DNA from: Carnobacterium_A antarcticum
GTDB lineage: Bacteria > Bacillota > Bacilli > Lactobacillales > Carnobacteriaceae
NCBI RefSeq assembly: GCF_042658365.1
Contig: NZ_JBHSQC010000015.1
Reading direction: 5' to 3' (one strand)
DNA: 64,000 nt
Of the stretch, positions 44,637-52,907 are shown in pieces (the first letter of the stretch is position 1; each line of letters starts with the position of its first letter). The translations under genes and the position numbers were made by a program. A model generated the notes under the pieces. That model worked only from the letters and a program-made list of their open reading frames with translations. It had not been told where the DNA came from and ran no database searches.

Positions 44637-45761
44637 CTAGTCTTCAACAATCGGAAGCCAACCCGGTCTGCTTTCTACGTATTCCCACATAGCATCCGGC
44701 AGCATTAAATCTGCTCTATCTTGGGGACGAATTTCAGTACGAATAAATTTTTCATTTCCTTCTCTGACTTTTTTGATCCAATCCGGCTCTACAATTGCTT
44801 CACGCCCAATGGCGATAAGCGGAATACCTAATGCCAACGCATCAATTGCCTCATCCGGGGTTTGGATCAACCCAACACCAATGATTGGAATATCCTTTCC
44901 AACTTTTTCTTGAATGATTTGAATGACCGGTTTCTTATTCTTTTTATCGCGCATGGGTCCTTGCATTACGTTGCCAACTGAAACATGGAAATAGTCCAGC
45001 CCTTGCGTTTTAAGTTTTTCCAGCAATTCCAACGTATCCGCAAGCGTAATACCTGGTTCTTCCATTTCTTCTGGGGATATCCGGTACCCTAAAATAAAAG
45101 GTTTTTCAGCATAGGTTTTAACAGCTTCTTTTGCTGCTTGTACAACTGCAAGCGGAAAATTCATCCGTTTTTCACGTGTGCCTCCCCAATGGTCGTCTCT
45201 GCGGTTCGAATGCGGAGAGAAAAATTGTTGTATGAGATAGGTATTTGCTCCATGAAGTTCAACACCATCAAAACCAGCTTGAATAGCTCTTCTCGTTGCT
45301 TCGCCATATGCTTTTATTAGCTCACGGACTTCTTGATCCGATAACGCTCTTGGTGTTTCTGCAAAATCTCTAAGCGCCGGTACCGCACTAGCACTTACCG
45401 GTTGTTCTCCTCTAAGTGTGCTGCTTGTGCCCATCCGTCCGACATGGAAAATTTGTAAAATCGCTTTAGCCCCTGTACTCTGTATCGTCTTGGCTAATTT
45501 CGAAAGACTTTCAATTCGATTGTCAGAAGCTGCACTAAATGACCCGGCAAATTTCCCGTTTTCCATCACTTGTGCACAAGAAGTGATCACTGCACCTAAG
45601 CCAGCTGATCTGCGTTTGTAATACAACAATTCATCGGTCGTCACCATACCGTTTTCAAAAGCTGAATTGGTAGTCATCGGCGCCATCATGACACGGTTAT
45701 CTATAGTTACACCTGATGCAAATGTGAAAGGTTCAAATAATTTATTGTAATTCGAATTCAT
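44637..45761 (-). CDS. NADH:flavin oxidoreductase, Old Yellow Enzyme family
   Basis: A 374-residue TIM-barrel flavoenzyme with FMN. Motifs: TIDNRVMMAPMTTN, LQIFHVGRMGT, GFDGVELHGANTYLIQQFFSPHSNRRDDHWGG in shorter pieces, and IIGVGLIQTPDEAI. The substrate pair His-Gly-Ala-Asn of OYE is visible. It would reduce enones or nitro compounds; there is no iron-sulfur extension, so it is not a 2,4-dienoyl-CoA reductase. Start behind AGGAGG. A 13-bp palindrome overlaps its promoter. Confidence 0.9.
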   Translation of the reverse strand: MNSNYNKLFEPFTFASGVTIDNRVMMAPMTTNSAFENGMVTTDELLYYKRRSAGLGAVITSCAQVMENGKFAGSFSAASDNRIESLSKLAKTIQSTGAKAILQIFHVGRMGTSSTLRGEQPVSASAVPALRDFAETPRALSDQEVRELIKAYGEATRRAIQAGFDGVELHGANTYLIQQFFSPHSNRRDDHWGGTREKRMNFPLAVVQAAKEAVKTYAEKPFILGYRISPEEMEEPGITLADTLELLEKLKTQGLDYFHVSVGNVMQGPMRDKKNKKPVIQIIQEKVGKDIPIIGVGLIQTPDEAIDALALGIPLIAIGREAIVEPDWIKKVREGNEKFIRTEIRPQDRADLMLPDAMWEYVESRPGWLPIVED

Positions 45762-45787
45762 TGTTAGCCTCCTGATTTTTTATAAGT

Positions 45788-45813
45788 AACTAGTCTAGTT
45801 CATATTACGTCAA
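45788..45813 (-). promoter_or_regulatory. Promoter with palindromic operator for the OYE-family gene
   Basis: TTGACG (45808-45813, minus) with TTACTT about 18 bp downstream. The spacer holds AACTAG-T-CTAGTT (45788-45800), a perfect palindrome suited to a stress or redox repressor. Confidence 0.5.
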
Positions 45814-45924
45814 AATAGCTGCTTTTTAAAGAAAAACGAGTTTTTTCTGGTTTTCTAAAAAAACTGAATTATTAATGATTACAATGGAAGATCGATAGCT
45901 GGCACCTTTATTTAAAATAAATAT

Positions 45925-46026
45925 ATATTTTTGCGGTAGCTCGTCCCATTTTGACTCTGTTAGGACAAAACCGACATATTTTTGCGATAGTTTGTCTCAT
46001 TTTCACTTTTTGGGACAAACTTGCCC
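45925..46026. repeat. 51-bp imperfect tandem repeat (two copies)
   Basis: Units 45925-45975 and 45976-46026 both begin ATATTTTTGCG and contain a GTCYCATTTT...GGACAAA core; the second can fold as TTTGTC/GGGACAAA. Non-coding. Confidence 0.7.
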
Positions 46027-46085
46027 TGCCCTAAAGACAGAAATAATGCAGAAAAGAACCTTTATCCCAAACTAAAATTTAATAC

Positions 46086-46130
46086 TTATCCCCAATATGT
46101 GGATAAGTAAGCTGGTTTATCCACATATTG
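46086..46130. promoter_or_regulatory. Paired consensus DnaA boxes in a 14-bp inverted repeat
   Basis: TGTGGATAA (46098-46106) and TTATCCACA (46117-46125) are consensus DnaA boxes facing each other. They are part of a perfect 14-bp inverted repeat, 46093-46106 with 46117-46130, and a third one-mismatch box TTATCCCCA lies at 46086-46094. Confidence 0.6.
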
Positions 46131-46205
46131 TTAACAAGTTTCCGTATGATCCAACAAAGTTCAATACAGTTAGTATCTCTAAATCAATTTTTACATTCAA
46201 ATTCA

Positions 46206-46715
46206 TTAATTAATTGTATCAAGATACTGGTTTAGTTCTTTGGTATTCTTTAAGATCACTATATTATTTTTGTCTTTGCTGTGTTCATTCAAAATAGCCA
46301 GCAAATTTTTTCGCCTTTTAGGAAAATTCCAAACATATTTAAAAAAAGAAAAATCGAAACGTTCAAAGCACCCTTCTGCCATATCAGGACGAGTACGCCC
46401 ATAGTATTTAAAAGAACGTTTAATCGCTCTGAACAAATAAAGAGAGCGAGGATAATCAAGAAAAATAACTTGATCACAATGTTGTAACCGTATGGGAAAT
46501 GTAGAGGAATAATTGCCTTCAATGATCCACTTTTCATTAGTTGAAATAAGATGTGTGACTTTTTCTACTAATTCCTTTTTTTCGATTTCGACCCAACCAG
46601 CTTTAAAAAAGAGCGAGTCTAAATGTGTGACTGGAATATCTAATTTATCCGACAAAGTTTTACCAAGGGTAGATTTGCCAGATCCTGATGGTCCTACAAT
46701 AACTATTCTTTGCAT
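46206..46715 (-). CDS. P-loop nucleoside/shikimate-type kinase, FlaR-like
   Basis: A 169-residue adenylate-kinase-like P-loop protein: Walker A VGPSGSGKSTLGKTL at residues 6-20, LDSLFF, KWIIEGNYSSTFPIRL and DQVIFLDYPRSLYLFRAIKR. This is the 'topology modulation protein' or FlaR-like group; the substrate is unknown. Start ATG 46715 lies seven bases after GAGAGG. It begins 14 bases after the stop of the permease gene and is probably in the same transcript. Confidence 0.75.
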   Translation of the reverse strand: MQRIVIVGPSGSGKSTLGKTLSDKLDIPVTHLDSLFFKAGWVEIEKKELVEKVTHLISTNEKWIIEGNYSSTFPIRLQHCDQVIFLDYPRSLYLFRAIKRSFKYYGRTRPDMAEGCFERFDFSFFKYVWNFPKRRKNLLAILNEHSKDKNNIVILKNTKELNQYLDTIN

Positions 46716-46729
46716 TTGAACACCTCTCC

Positions 46730-47611
46730 TCAATCTTGTTTAATCGGCTGGCTAAAAATCTTGACCATTTTAAATAAAATACTCATAAAAAGATATGGAA
46801 TCAACAATAAAAACAAATAGTTAATGACCATTATTTGCGGGCTGTGATCAGAAGGTATGATTTGCGTATTTCTTAGACCGGTCAATAGTCCGCCTGTATT
46901 GAATTGAATCTCAATAAAAAGCATCACTGAGATCATTTCTAAATAAATAAATTTCATAATGCTTTCTAAAAATGTTAATAAGTTGGGGATAACATAGGAA
47001 AAAAATAATTTGCATTTAGGATATCCCAGTGATTTTGCGAAAATAAAATAATTGGAACGGTAAACATCTTTGATATATGGAGTCATATATTTGATTAAAA
47101 ATACAATGGGGAAAATACTCAATATAATTAATGGGACGACTATCGCTGGCTCTCTAGGCGTGCCAACTGTTTTAAATAGATAGATGGAAGTTGCTTTATA
47201 GATGATCACACTGAACCAATGGACAAAAAGCACTATGCCAACAACGGGCAAACTCTCAATATCTTCCAAATACCTTATGAGTCTCATAATCGATTTATTC
47301 TTCAGCCTCGGAAAATAATAACTATACACAATTAATGAAAATAAGGTTATCCCCAGACTTGCACTGACCAATTTCAATGTGTAGTTGCCATTGACCTGTT
47401 GATAACTTGTGGATAACTCGGAAAAATTACGATATGTAAAGATTTGCGCAACGGTTTCTTTAACTGTATCCAGAAATAAACCTGGTTTTCTCATACTGAA
47501 AGGCAATGAATAACTTAAACAAACCAGTAAAACAATACCAGCAGGTAGTGTAATGAGTGAAATGGATTGCTTTATAATCTTTCTAAATAGAATGATTTTG
47601 CATCCCTCCAA
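46730..47611 (-). CDS. Divergent peptide-type ABC permease (DppB-like)
   Basis: A 293-residue membrane protein with six hydrophobic segments and the EAA-type cytoplasmic loop FAKSLGYPKCKLFFSYVIPNL that contacts an ATPase. The arrangement resembles DppB/OppB permeases but similarity is low and the long N-terminal loop is modified. The open frame begins TTG 47611 inside the ribosome binding site GGAGGG; initiation may instead use an ATC or ATT a few codons on. It overlaps the preceding permease gene by 29 bases. No ATPase or binding protein is adjacent. Confidence 0.65.
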   Translation of the reverse strand: MEGCKIILFRKIIKQSISLITLPAGIVLLVCLSYSLPFSMRKPGLFLDTVKETVAQIFTYRNFSELSTSYQQVNGNYTLKLVSASLGITLFSLIVYSYYFPRLKNKSIMRLIRYLEDIESLPVVGIVLFVHWFSVIIYKATSIYLFKTVGTPREPAIVVPLIILSIFPIVFLIKYMTPYIKDVYRSNYFIFAKSLGYPKCKLFFSYVIPNLLTFLESIMKFIYLEMISVMLFIEIQFNTGGLLTGLRNTQIIPSDHSPQIMVINYLFLLLIPYLFMSILFKMVKIFSQPIKQD

Positions 47612-48521
47612 TTAAAGCTCGTTTGATTCCATTAAGCAAGAAAACTAGACCAATATAAAAAGCTAACGGAACGAGGACTGTCCAAGGAGTACTGGCTAGT
47701 CGATTAATATTCTGCCCAATCAATCCGCTCCATTCGTTAGATATGGTTACAGTGTAGTTGGTGCTTGCGTCTAACTGCGTTACCAATGAACCGCCTAGAT
47801 ACAATTGAAAATAAGCTAAGTAGATAAAAAGAGATAAATTTTGCGTTAGGACTTTGAAAAACAAATTTAATGTAAGTTCTATTAATTGTGGTTTAAAAGA
47901 ATACCTAACCGATCTAAGTTTAGAACTGCCTAGCGTTTGACTGGCAAGGGCAAAATCTTGTTTGAAAAGAAAGGTTAATTCAGCATGGTAAAGTTTAACT
48001 AAATTTGGAAGCCCGACAAGAAATAAAATAAGCAGTTGAATCAGCATAAACTCCAGGTTAGCTGCCGGTTGAACGTCCTCTGCACTAAATAGTAAGGCAT
48101 GGTAATAGGGTCCAATTAAAAGCAGTAATAAAAAGGGCTTAGGAATCAATGTAAACAGCTTATCCAAATACGAAAAGATAGGCAACAACGCTGATCCTAA
48201 CTTATAAAGGGTCAGAATACTTAAAAATAAACTGATTAATATTTGAGCGCTACTTAACAACAAACCAATAAAAAAAGTGTATTTAAATCCCTGAATGACT
48301 TTAGCGAAGATCGTAAATCCTAGAATGTCCGTACCAAATGGCGGAACTTCAAGAGGGGTAAAAGGCGGATAGCTTAATGCTCCATTTATCATTGTCTTAT
48401 CTACCCGAATCGTGAGAAGTTTTGATACTAGCGGTTCATATAAACAACTGAGCAGTAAAAAAACCAATACAATTGAACACAATATCCACAATGTTATGTT
48501 TTTCTTTTTTAACGCTAGCAT
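47583..48521 (-). CDS. Divergent peptide-type ABC permease (DppC-like)
   Basis: A 312-residue membrane protein. After the first membrane segment it has PPFTPLEVPPFGTDILGF, the counterpart of the HPLGTDxLGRD signature of DppC/OppC permeases, and an EAA-like loop ALASQTLGSSKLRSVRYSFKPQ. About six membrane segments. It sits between the RpiR regulator (85 bases upstream) and the DppB-like gene. The ATG follows an AGGAGGAGATC site. The pair lacks its own ATPase and binding protein, so it must borrow them, or has another role. Confidence 0.65.
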   Translation of the reverse strand: MLALKKKNITLWILCSIVLVFLLLSCLYEPLVSKLLTIRVDKTMINGALSYPPFTPLEVPPFGTDILGFTIFAKVIQGFKYTFFIGLLLSSAQILISLFLSILTLYKLGSALLPIFSYLDKLFTLIPKPFLLLLLIGPYYHALLFSAEDVQPAANLEFMLIQLLILFLVGLPNLVKLYHAELTFLFKQDFALASQTLGSSKLRSVRYSFKPQLIELTLNLFFKVLTQNLSLFIYLAYFQLYLGGSLVTQLDASTNYTVTISNEWSGLIGQNINRLASTPWTVLVPLAFYIGLVFLLNGIKRALIGGMQNHSI

Positions 48522-48606
48522 ATAAAAAATGATCTCCTCCTTTTTTTATCAATGGAGCTTACTTTTTCAGCCTATCTGATTCGGAGAAAGTAATCGTCTC
48601 CTTCAT

Positions 48607-49368
48607 TTATAACTTACCCGTTTGATAAAATTTGATGTATTCTCTAATCAAGGAATCGGTTAAAATAAAAACTGGTAAAAATGAAAAAATTTCTATTCCA
48701 TTTAATAAAGCAGGCGTGCTTTGAAAATATAAATTATAGGTAGCTAATGAAGCTAAACTATTGTTCTTCAGACTAGTGATGGATAGAATATCAATACCAT
48801 TAAGAGTCAAAACATTCATTTCATTTTTCACTTCTTGAATGTCTCCGCTTAAAGACACCACAATCAGCAAATCACCTTTAGTAAATGTTACTTTTGAAGC
48901 TATCTCTAATTCTTTTTTCGAAGAAAGAACAATGGGAAATTTTTCTACTACGATCAAACTTCTTCTTAAATCCGAAAGAACATCTCTTTGCCCCCAGCCA
49001 GTACCGTAACAAAAAATCCTTTCAGCCTGGTGAATCTTTTTGATTATCGGTTCACAATTTGTTTGGTTGAACAACTTTAGTGTATTGGTGATATCTTCTT
49101 TTTGTGTATCGCTAAAGTTTGAAACAGTTTGATCCAATTCTTTTTTTGTTTCATTTTTCAAACTATATTTAAACTCGCTATACCCAGAGAACCCAATTTT
49201 TTTTACGAGTCTGGAAATGGTAGATTTAGAGGTTAAGGTTTCTTGAGCTAAGGCAATAATGGTCATTCCTTTGCACTTCTCTTTATTTTGAATGATGTAA
49301 GACAGTATCTGTAAATCGCTTTCATTCAATTCACGATAATGCTGGTTAATTAAAGCTTCTAAATCCAC
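48607..49368 (-). CDS. MurR/RpiR family transcriptional regulator
   Basis: A regulator of 253 residues: N-terminal HTH_6 (YIIQNKEKCKGMTIIALAQETLTSKSTISRLVKKIGFSGYSEFK) and C-terminal SIS sugar-phosphate-binding domain (IFCYGTGWGQRDVLSDLRR, KGDLLIVVSLSGD) in separate halves. Start is GTG 49368 with AAGGAG nine bases upstream; the longer frame has no site. It lies 81 bases after the GH4 gene and probably controls the alpha-glucoside operon, sensing a phosphorylated sugar. Confidence 0.85.
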   Translation of the reverse strand: MDLEALINQHYRELNESDLQILSYIIQNKEKCKGMTIIALAQETLTSKSTISRLVKKIGFSGYSEFKYSLKNETKKELDQTVSNFSDTQKEDITNTLKLFNQTNCEPIIKKIHQAERIFCYGTGWGQRDVLSDLRRSLIVVEKFPIVLSSKKELEIASKVTFTKGDLLIVVSLSGDIQEVKNEMNVLTLNGIDILSITSLKNNSLASLATYNLYFQSTPALLNGIEIFSFLPVFILTDSLIREYIKFYQTGKL

Positions 49369-49449
49369 TATTGATCTCTCCTTATAAAAATAATAAAGCG
49401 AAAAAAATAGAGAAATCAAAATTTCTCTATTTTTTACATCTTATTATGA

Positions 49450-50823
49450 TTATACCATAGGCACCGTTACCTTCACGGAATCTTTTAGCTCAGGCCAGTA
49501 ACCTTGGTTTGCTTCAATTAAATCATCTAAGAGTTGTTTTGCAACTCTTGCGTTTGGAACAGTTCTTGAAAGAATAAGAGCTTGCCACAATTTTTGGTAA
49601 GAACCTTCTGCCCAAGCTTCTACAACCAGTTTCTCAACAGCTACTTGCTGTTCCATCAGACCTTTTTGGAAACGTGGAATTTCGCCTTGCGCTAATGGCT
49701 CAGGACCATTTGATCCTACAATACATGGAATCTCTACCATTGCTGTAGGGTCAAAATTAGAAAGAGCTCCATCATTAGGAACGATCAAAAGCATTCTTTC
49801 TTTCGTGTTATAAGCAATAGCACGTGCTAAGTCAACGATGTAAGAAGCATGGTCATCTGTTTCTAATTTTGCATCTTCAGCTGTTTGAATATTAGCAATG
49901 CGATTACATTCTGAAAATACGGACTTCTCACGATGTTCCATTACTTCATTAGCGCGTGTGTGCTCTGGATCAGCTAGCGCAACTTCGTCTTGAGGGAAAA
50001 AGTAATATTTTAAATACGTATTTGGCAGTGTTTTCGGGTCTAAAGGATATACTTCTTTAGCCTTACCATAAGTATGCATCCAGCTTGGCTCAATTTCTTC
50101 TCCTGGCCGACCAACTAATTCATTTGGTGTCACATAGCCATGTTCGGCTACATGTTCTTTGATTTTCGGCATCAAGTCATTGCCGTCTTTGTCACGAATA
50201 TCCGTCCACCAGCCAAAATGATTTAAGCCATAGTACCGTACTGTCATGTCTTTTCGTGATTGCAAACCTAATATTTCCGACATTCGGTGTTCAATTCCTA
50301 CAGGCATATCACAAATATTAATGATTTTAGCAGTCGGTCTTAGTTTACGAGTAGCTTCAGCTACTATTGCTGCTGGGTTAGAATAATTTAACATCCAAGC
50401 ATCAGGTGAATATAACTCCATGTAATCTATCAGTTCCAGAACTCCGCCAATTGAGCGCATTCCATAAGAGATTCCGCCAGGACCGCATGTTTCTTGGCCG
50501 ATGACTCCATATTTCAATGGAATTTTTTCATCTTGTTCACGCATTGCATATTTTCCTACTCTAATATGTGCCATAACAAAATCTACGTCTGTAAATGCTG
50601 TTTCTGGATCTGTTGTAGCTAAAAATGTAATTTCCGGAGCACGTTCTTGTAAAATGATCTCACAAGCATCAGCAATTTCTTTTTGTCGCTCTTCATCATT
50701 ATCAAAAAATTTAATTTGACGAATAGGAAATTTATCTAGGTTTTCTAATAACATCATAATGATTCCTGGCGTAAATGTACTTCCTCCGCCTGCTATAAGT
50801 AGTGATTGTTTTTTTAATGTCAT
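49450..50823 (-). CDS. 6-phospho-alpha-glucosidase (GH4)
   Basis: A family 4 glycoside hydrolase of 457 residues needing NAD and a divalent metal; it cleaves 6-phospho-alpha-glucosides such as maltose-6'-phosphate. Visible are the NAD-binding LLIAGGGSTFTPGI, QETCGPGGISYGMRS, LNYSNPAAIVAEA, the metal Cys in NICDMPVG, and RYYGLNHFGWW. CDMP is the signature of alpha-specific GH4 enzymes (beta-specific ones have CN-x-P). It is 47 bases after the PTS gene that would supply its substrate. Related to GlvA/MalH/SimA. Confidence 0.92.
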   Translation of the reverse strand: MTLKKQSLLIAGGGSTFTPGIIMMLLENLDKFPIRQIKFFDNDEERQKEIADACEIILQERAPEITFLATTDPETAFTDVDFVMAHIRVGKYAMREQDEKIPLKYGVIGQETCGPGGISYGMRSIGGVLELIDYMELYSPDAWMLNYSNPAAIVAEATRKLRPTAKIINICDMPVGIEHRMSEILGLQSRKDMTVRYYGLNHFGWWTDIRDKDGNDLMPKIKEHVAEHGYVTPNELVGRPGEEIEPSWMHTYGKAKEVYPLDPKTLPNTYLKYYFFPQDEVALADPEHTRANEVMEHREKSVFSECNRIANIQTAEDAKLETDDHASYIVDLARAIAYNTKERMLLIVPNDGALSNFDPTAMVEIPCIVGSNGPEPLAQGEIPRFQKGLMEQQVAVEKLVVEAWAEGSYQKLWQALILSRTVPNARVAKQLLDDLIEANQGYWPELKDSVKVTVPMV

Positions 50824-50869
50824 TTTTATTTCCCCTTTTCTTTTGTTTTGGTTTTATTTATTACATACT

Positions 50870-52495
50870 TTATTCAACAGTAGCGGCTAAATCACTCCCT
50901 TCAATAGTAAGCTGATTTTCAAAAGCTTCTCTTACTTGAGGCACGTCCAAACCGATAATAACTTGGAAAGCTTTCCCTTTTCTTACTAACCCATGAGCGC
51001 CGCCTTCTTTAAAATAAGCATCACTTTTTACTAGTGTTTCATCGTTTACTGTTATTCTTAATCTTGTTGCACAGTTATTTACATCAACGATGTTGCTTGC
51101 TCCGCCTAATCCTTCTAAATAATGAGCAGCGCTTGAAGCATAGGCACCGCCTTTAGCTGTTGCCGGTTTCTTTTCTTTATTCGCAGCTTGACGATCCCGG
51201 TATTCTTTTTTGCTGTACATCTTAACTTCTTCGTCCACTTCTCTGCCGGGCGTTTTTATATCGAATTTAAGAATGGCAAAACGAAACACTACAAAATAAA
51301 TCAAGCTGAAGATTAAACCGACCACAATTAATAAAATAATAGTACTTACATGGTTTAGAGACATGGGTATAATATATTGGCTTACCACCGCTATTAATCC
51401 ACTGCCGATATCTCCAACAACTCCTAACGAATAAAGTGTTGCTCCCAAAGCACCTGCTAATACTGCATGTACGAAAAATAATTGAGGAGCAAGGAACAAG
51501 AATGTAAATTCAAACGGTTCTGTAATCCCTGCCAACACTGCTGTCAAAGCTGTTGGAATCAGTAACGCTAGTATTTTCTTTCTTTTTTCTGGTTTCGCTG
51601 TTGCATAAAAAGCGGCCGATATGCCAAGTGGCGCAAACAATTTAGAAGCATTATGAAGAGCAAACCCTCCAGCTGGAAACAGCTCTTTAATAGGTGCTGT
51701 AGATGAAGCGATCTCATTTAAATTTTGTAACCAGTTTGCTGTGATCCCGCCTTCTAATACTGCCGGCCCATAAATAAAAGGTTGATAAATAAAGTGATGA
51801 AGTCCAGTAGGAATCAATAGTCTTTCCAAGAAGACATAAATACCAACTCCCAGAGTTCCAGAACTTGCTAAAGACCCTTGCAATGAAACAATGCCGCTTT
51901 GAATTACTGGCCAAATCCATGCAGTCATAAATGCTACTGGCAACATTATGAAAAAGCCAATGATAACGACTAAGGAAGACCCTTGGAAAATACCTAACCA
52001 ATCTGGTAATTTAGTTTCAAAAAATCGATTGTGTATCCAAACCACAATTGCAGCAATCAAAATGGCACCAATCAGGTTAGTATCTAATGTCTTTATTCCA
52101 GCAATTAGTTTTAAGCCGCTTGCGCCGCCTACTTCTTGATTAAAATCTACGCCAAATGTTGTTCCCATTAATTCAATGATTTTACTAACAAAATTATTGA
52201 ATGTCATATAAACAACTAAAGATTCCAGAGCCGCTCTACCATTAGCTTTCTTAGCTAATCCCAAAGGCAGTCCTATTACAAATAACAATTCCATTTGATT
52301 AAATACTGTCCATGCTCCATTTTCGATTACAGCCCACAAATTCGACCAAAATGTTCCATCTGCTGCTATTCCTCCAACGATCATTGAATTTTGCATCATA
52401 ATAGCGATGGACAATATTATTCCTGAAAAAGCAAATAATAAAACTGGCGTAAACATTGCACCACCAAACCTCTGTAACTTTTGCATCATCTTCAC
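50870..52495 (-). CDS. PTS alpha-glucoside-specific EIICB (MalB/GlvC-like)
   Basis: A 541-residue sugar transporter. The IIC domain (about 1-430) has LLFVIGLPLGLAKKANGRAA, PTGLHHFIYQPFIYGPAV and GITEPFEFTFLFLAP; the IIB domain (about 455-541) carries the phospho-Cys in NNCATRLRITV. There is no IIA domain, so it must use the EIIA-Glc of another system. Start GTG 52495 seven bases after GAGG; an ATG two codons later is possible. First gene of the unit, with a cre box after its promoter. Confidence 0.92.
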   Translation of the reverse strand: MKMMQKLQRFGGAMFTPVLLFAFSGIILSIAIMMQNSMIVGGIAADGTFWSNLWAVIENGAWTVFNQMELLFVIGLPLGLAKKANGRAALESLVVYMTFNNFVSKIIELMGTTFGVDFNQEVGGASGLKLIAGIKTLDTNLIGAILIAAIVVWIHNRFFETKLPDWLGIFQGSSLVVIIGFFIMLPVAFMTAWIWPVIQSGIVSLQGSLASSGTLGVGIYVFLERLLIPTGLHHFIYQPFIYGPAVLEGGITANWLQNLNEIASSTAPIKELFPAGGFALHNASKLFAPLGISAAFYATAKPEKRKKILALLIPTALTAVLAGITEPFEFTFLFLAPQLFFVHAVLAGALGATLYSLGVVGDIGSGLIAVVSQYIIPMSLNHVSTIILLIVVGLIFSLIYFVVFRFAILKFDIKTPGREVDEEVKMYSKKEYRDRQAANKEKKPATAKGGAYASSAAHYLEGLGGASNIVDVNNCATRLRITVNDETLVKSDAYFKEGGAHGLVRKGKAFQVIIGLDVPQVREAFENQLTIEGSDLAATVE

Positions 52496-52514
52496 TTCAT
52501 CTCCTCTTATTTAT

Positions 52515-52564
52515 TTGAAGCGCTTCCACGAATGAAATATACCACTTTATTTTAACCTTAACAA
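52515..52564 (-). promoter_or_regulatory. Promoter and cre site of the alpha-glucoside operon
   Basis: Minus-strand TTGTTA (52559-52564), 17 bp, TATATT (52536-52541). TGGAAGCGCTTCAA (52515-52528) downstream is one mismatch from a cre consensus, well placed as a CcpA roadblock. Confidence 0.75.
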
Positions 52565-52736
52565 TCTTATCTGAATGAATAGATAAACCTTTCATGTATA
52601 GATAAAATTCTCTTATTGCGGGAAATTTCTCAACACCTTTAAAAAAAATAGTATTTAGCGTTTATTTTAAAAAGGATGCAAAAACCAATAGACATCAACC
52701 ATTTATTTAGTGGTTATTTTAAAAAACAGAAAACAG

Positions 52737-52795
52737 AAAAAAAACAAACGATTAACCTCCTATTTAATATAGGTTGCCAATCATTTGTTTTTAGA
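52737..52795 (-). terminator. Terminator of the zinc-binding lipoprotein gene
   Basis: On the minus strand AAACAAATGATT...GGTTAATCGTTTGTTT pair with small bulges and run into eight T. The rest of the 412-bp gap to the PTS gene holds only the promoter and cre site. Confidence 0.75.
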
Positions 52796-52907
52796 TATAG
52801 ACCATTTTGTTATTGTTGTTTTTCCCGTCTATTATTTTTAGCATTCACTGTTTTCCTTTTAAACAAGTTGACCTTGGAAGTGTTAAAATAGTCGACTTGT
52901 TTTGCTA

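Noticed and set aside
46086..46130. Chromosomal origin of replication
   Set aside because: There is no dnaA, dnaN or AT-rich unwinding cluster with many boxes; two or three boxes alone are not an origin.
52676..52891. 71-residue plus-strand frame
   Set aside because: It overlaps the terminator of the zinc-binding lipoprotein gene, begins without a ribosome binding site and has low-complexity composition.
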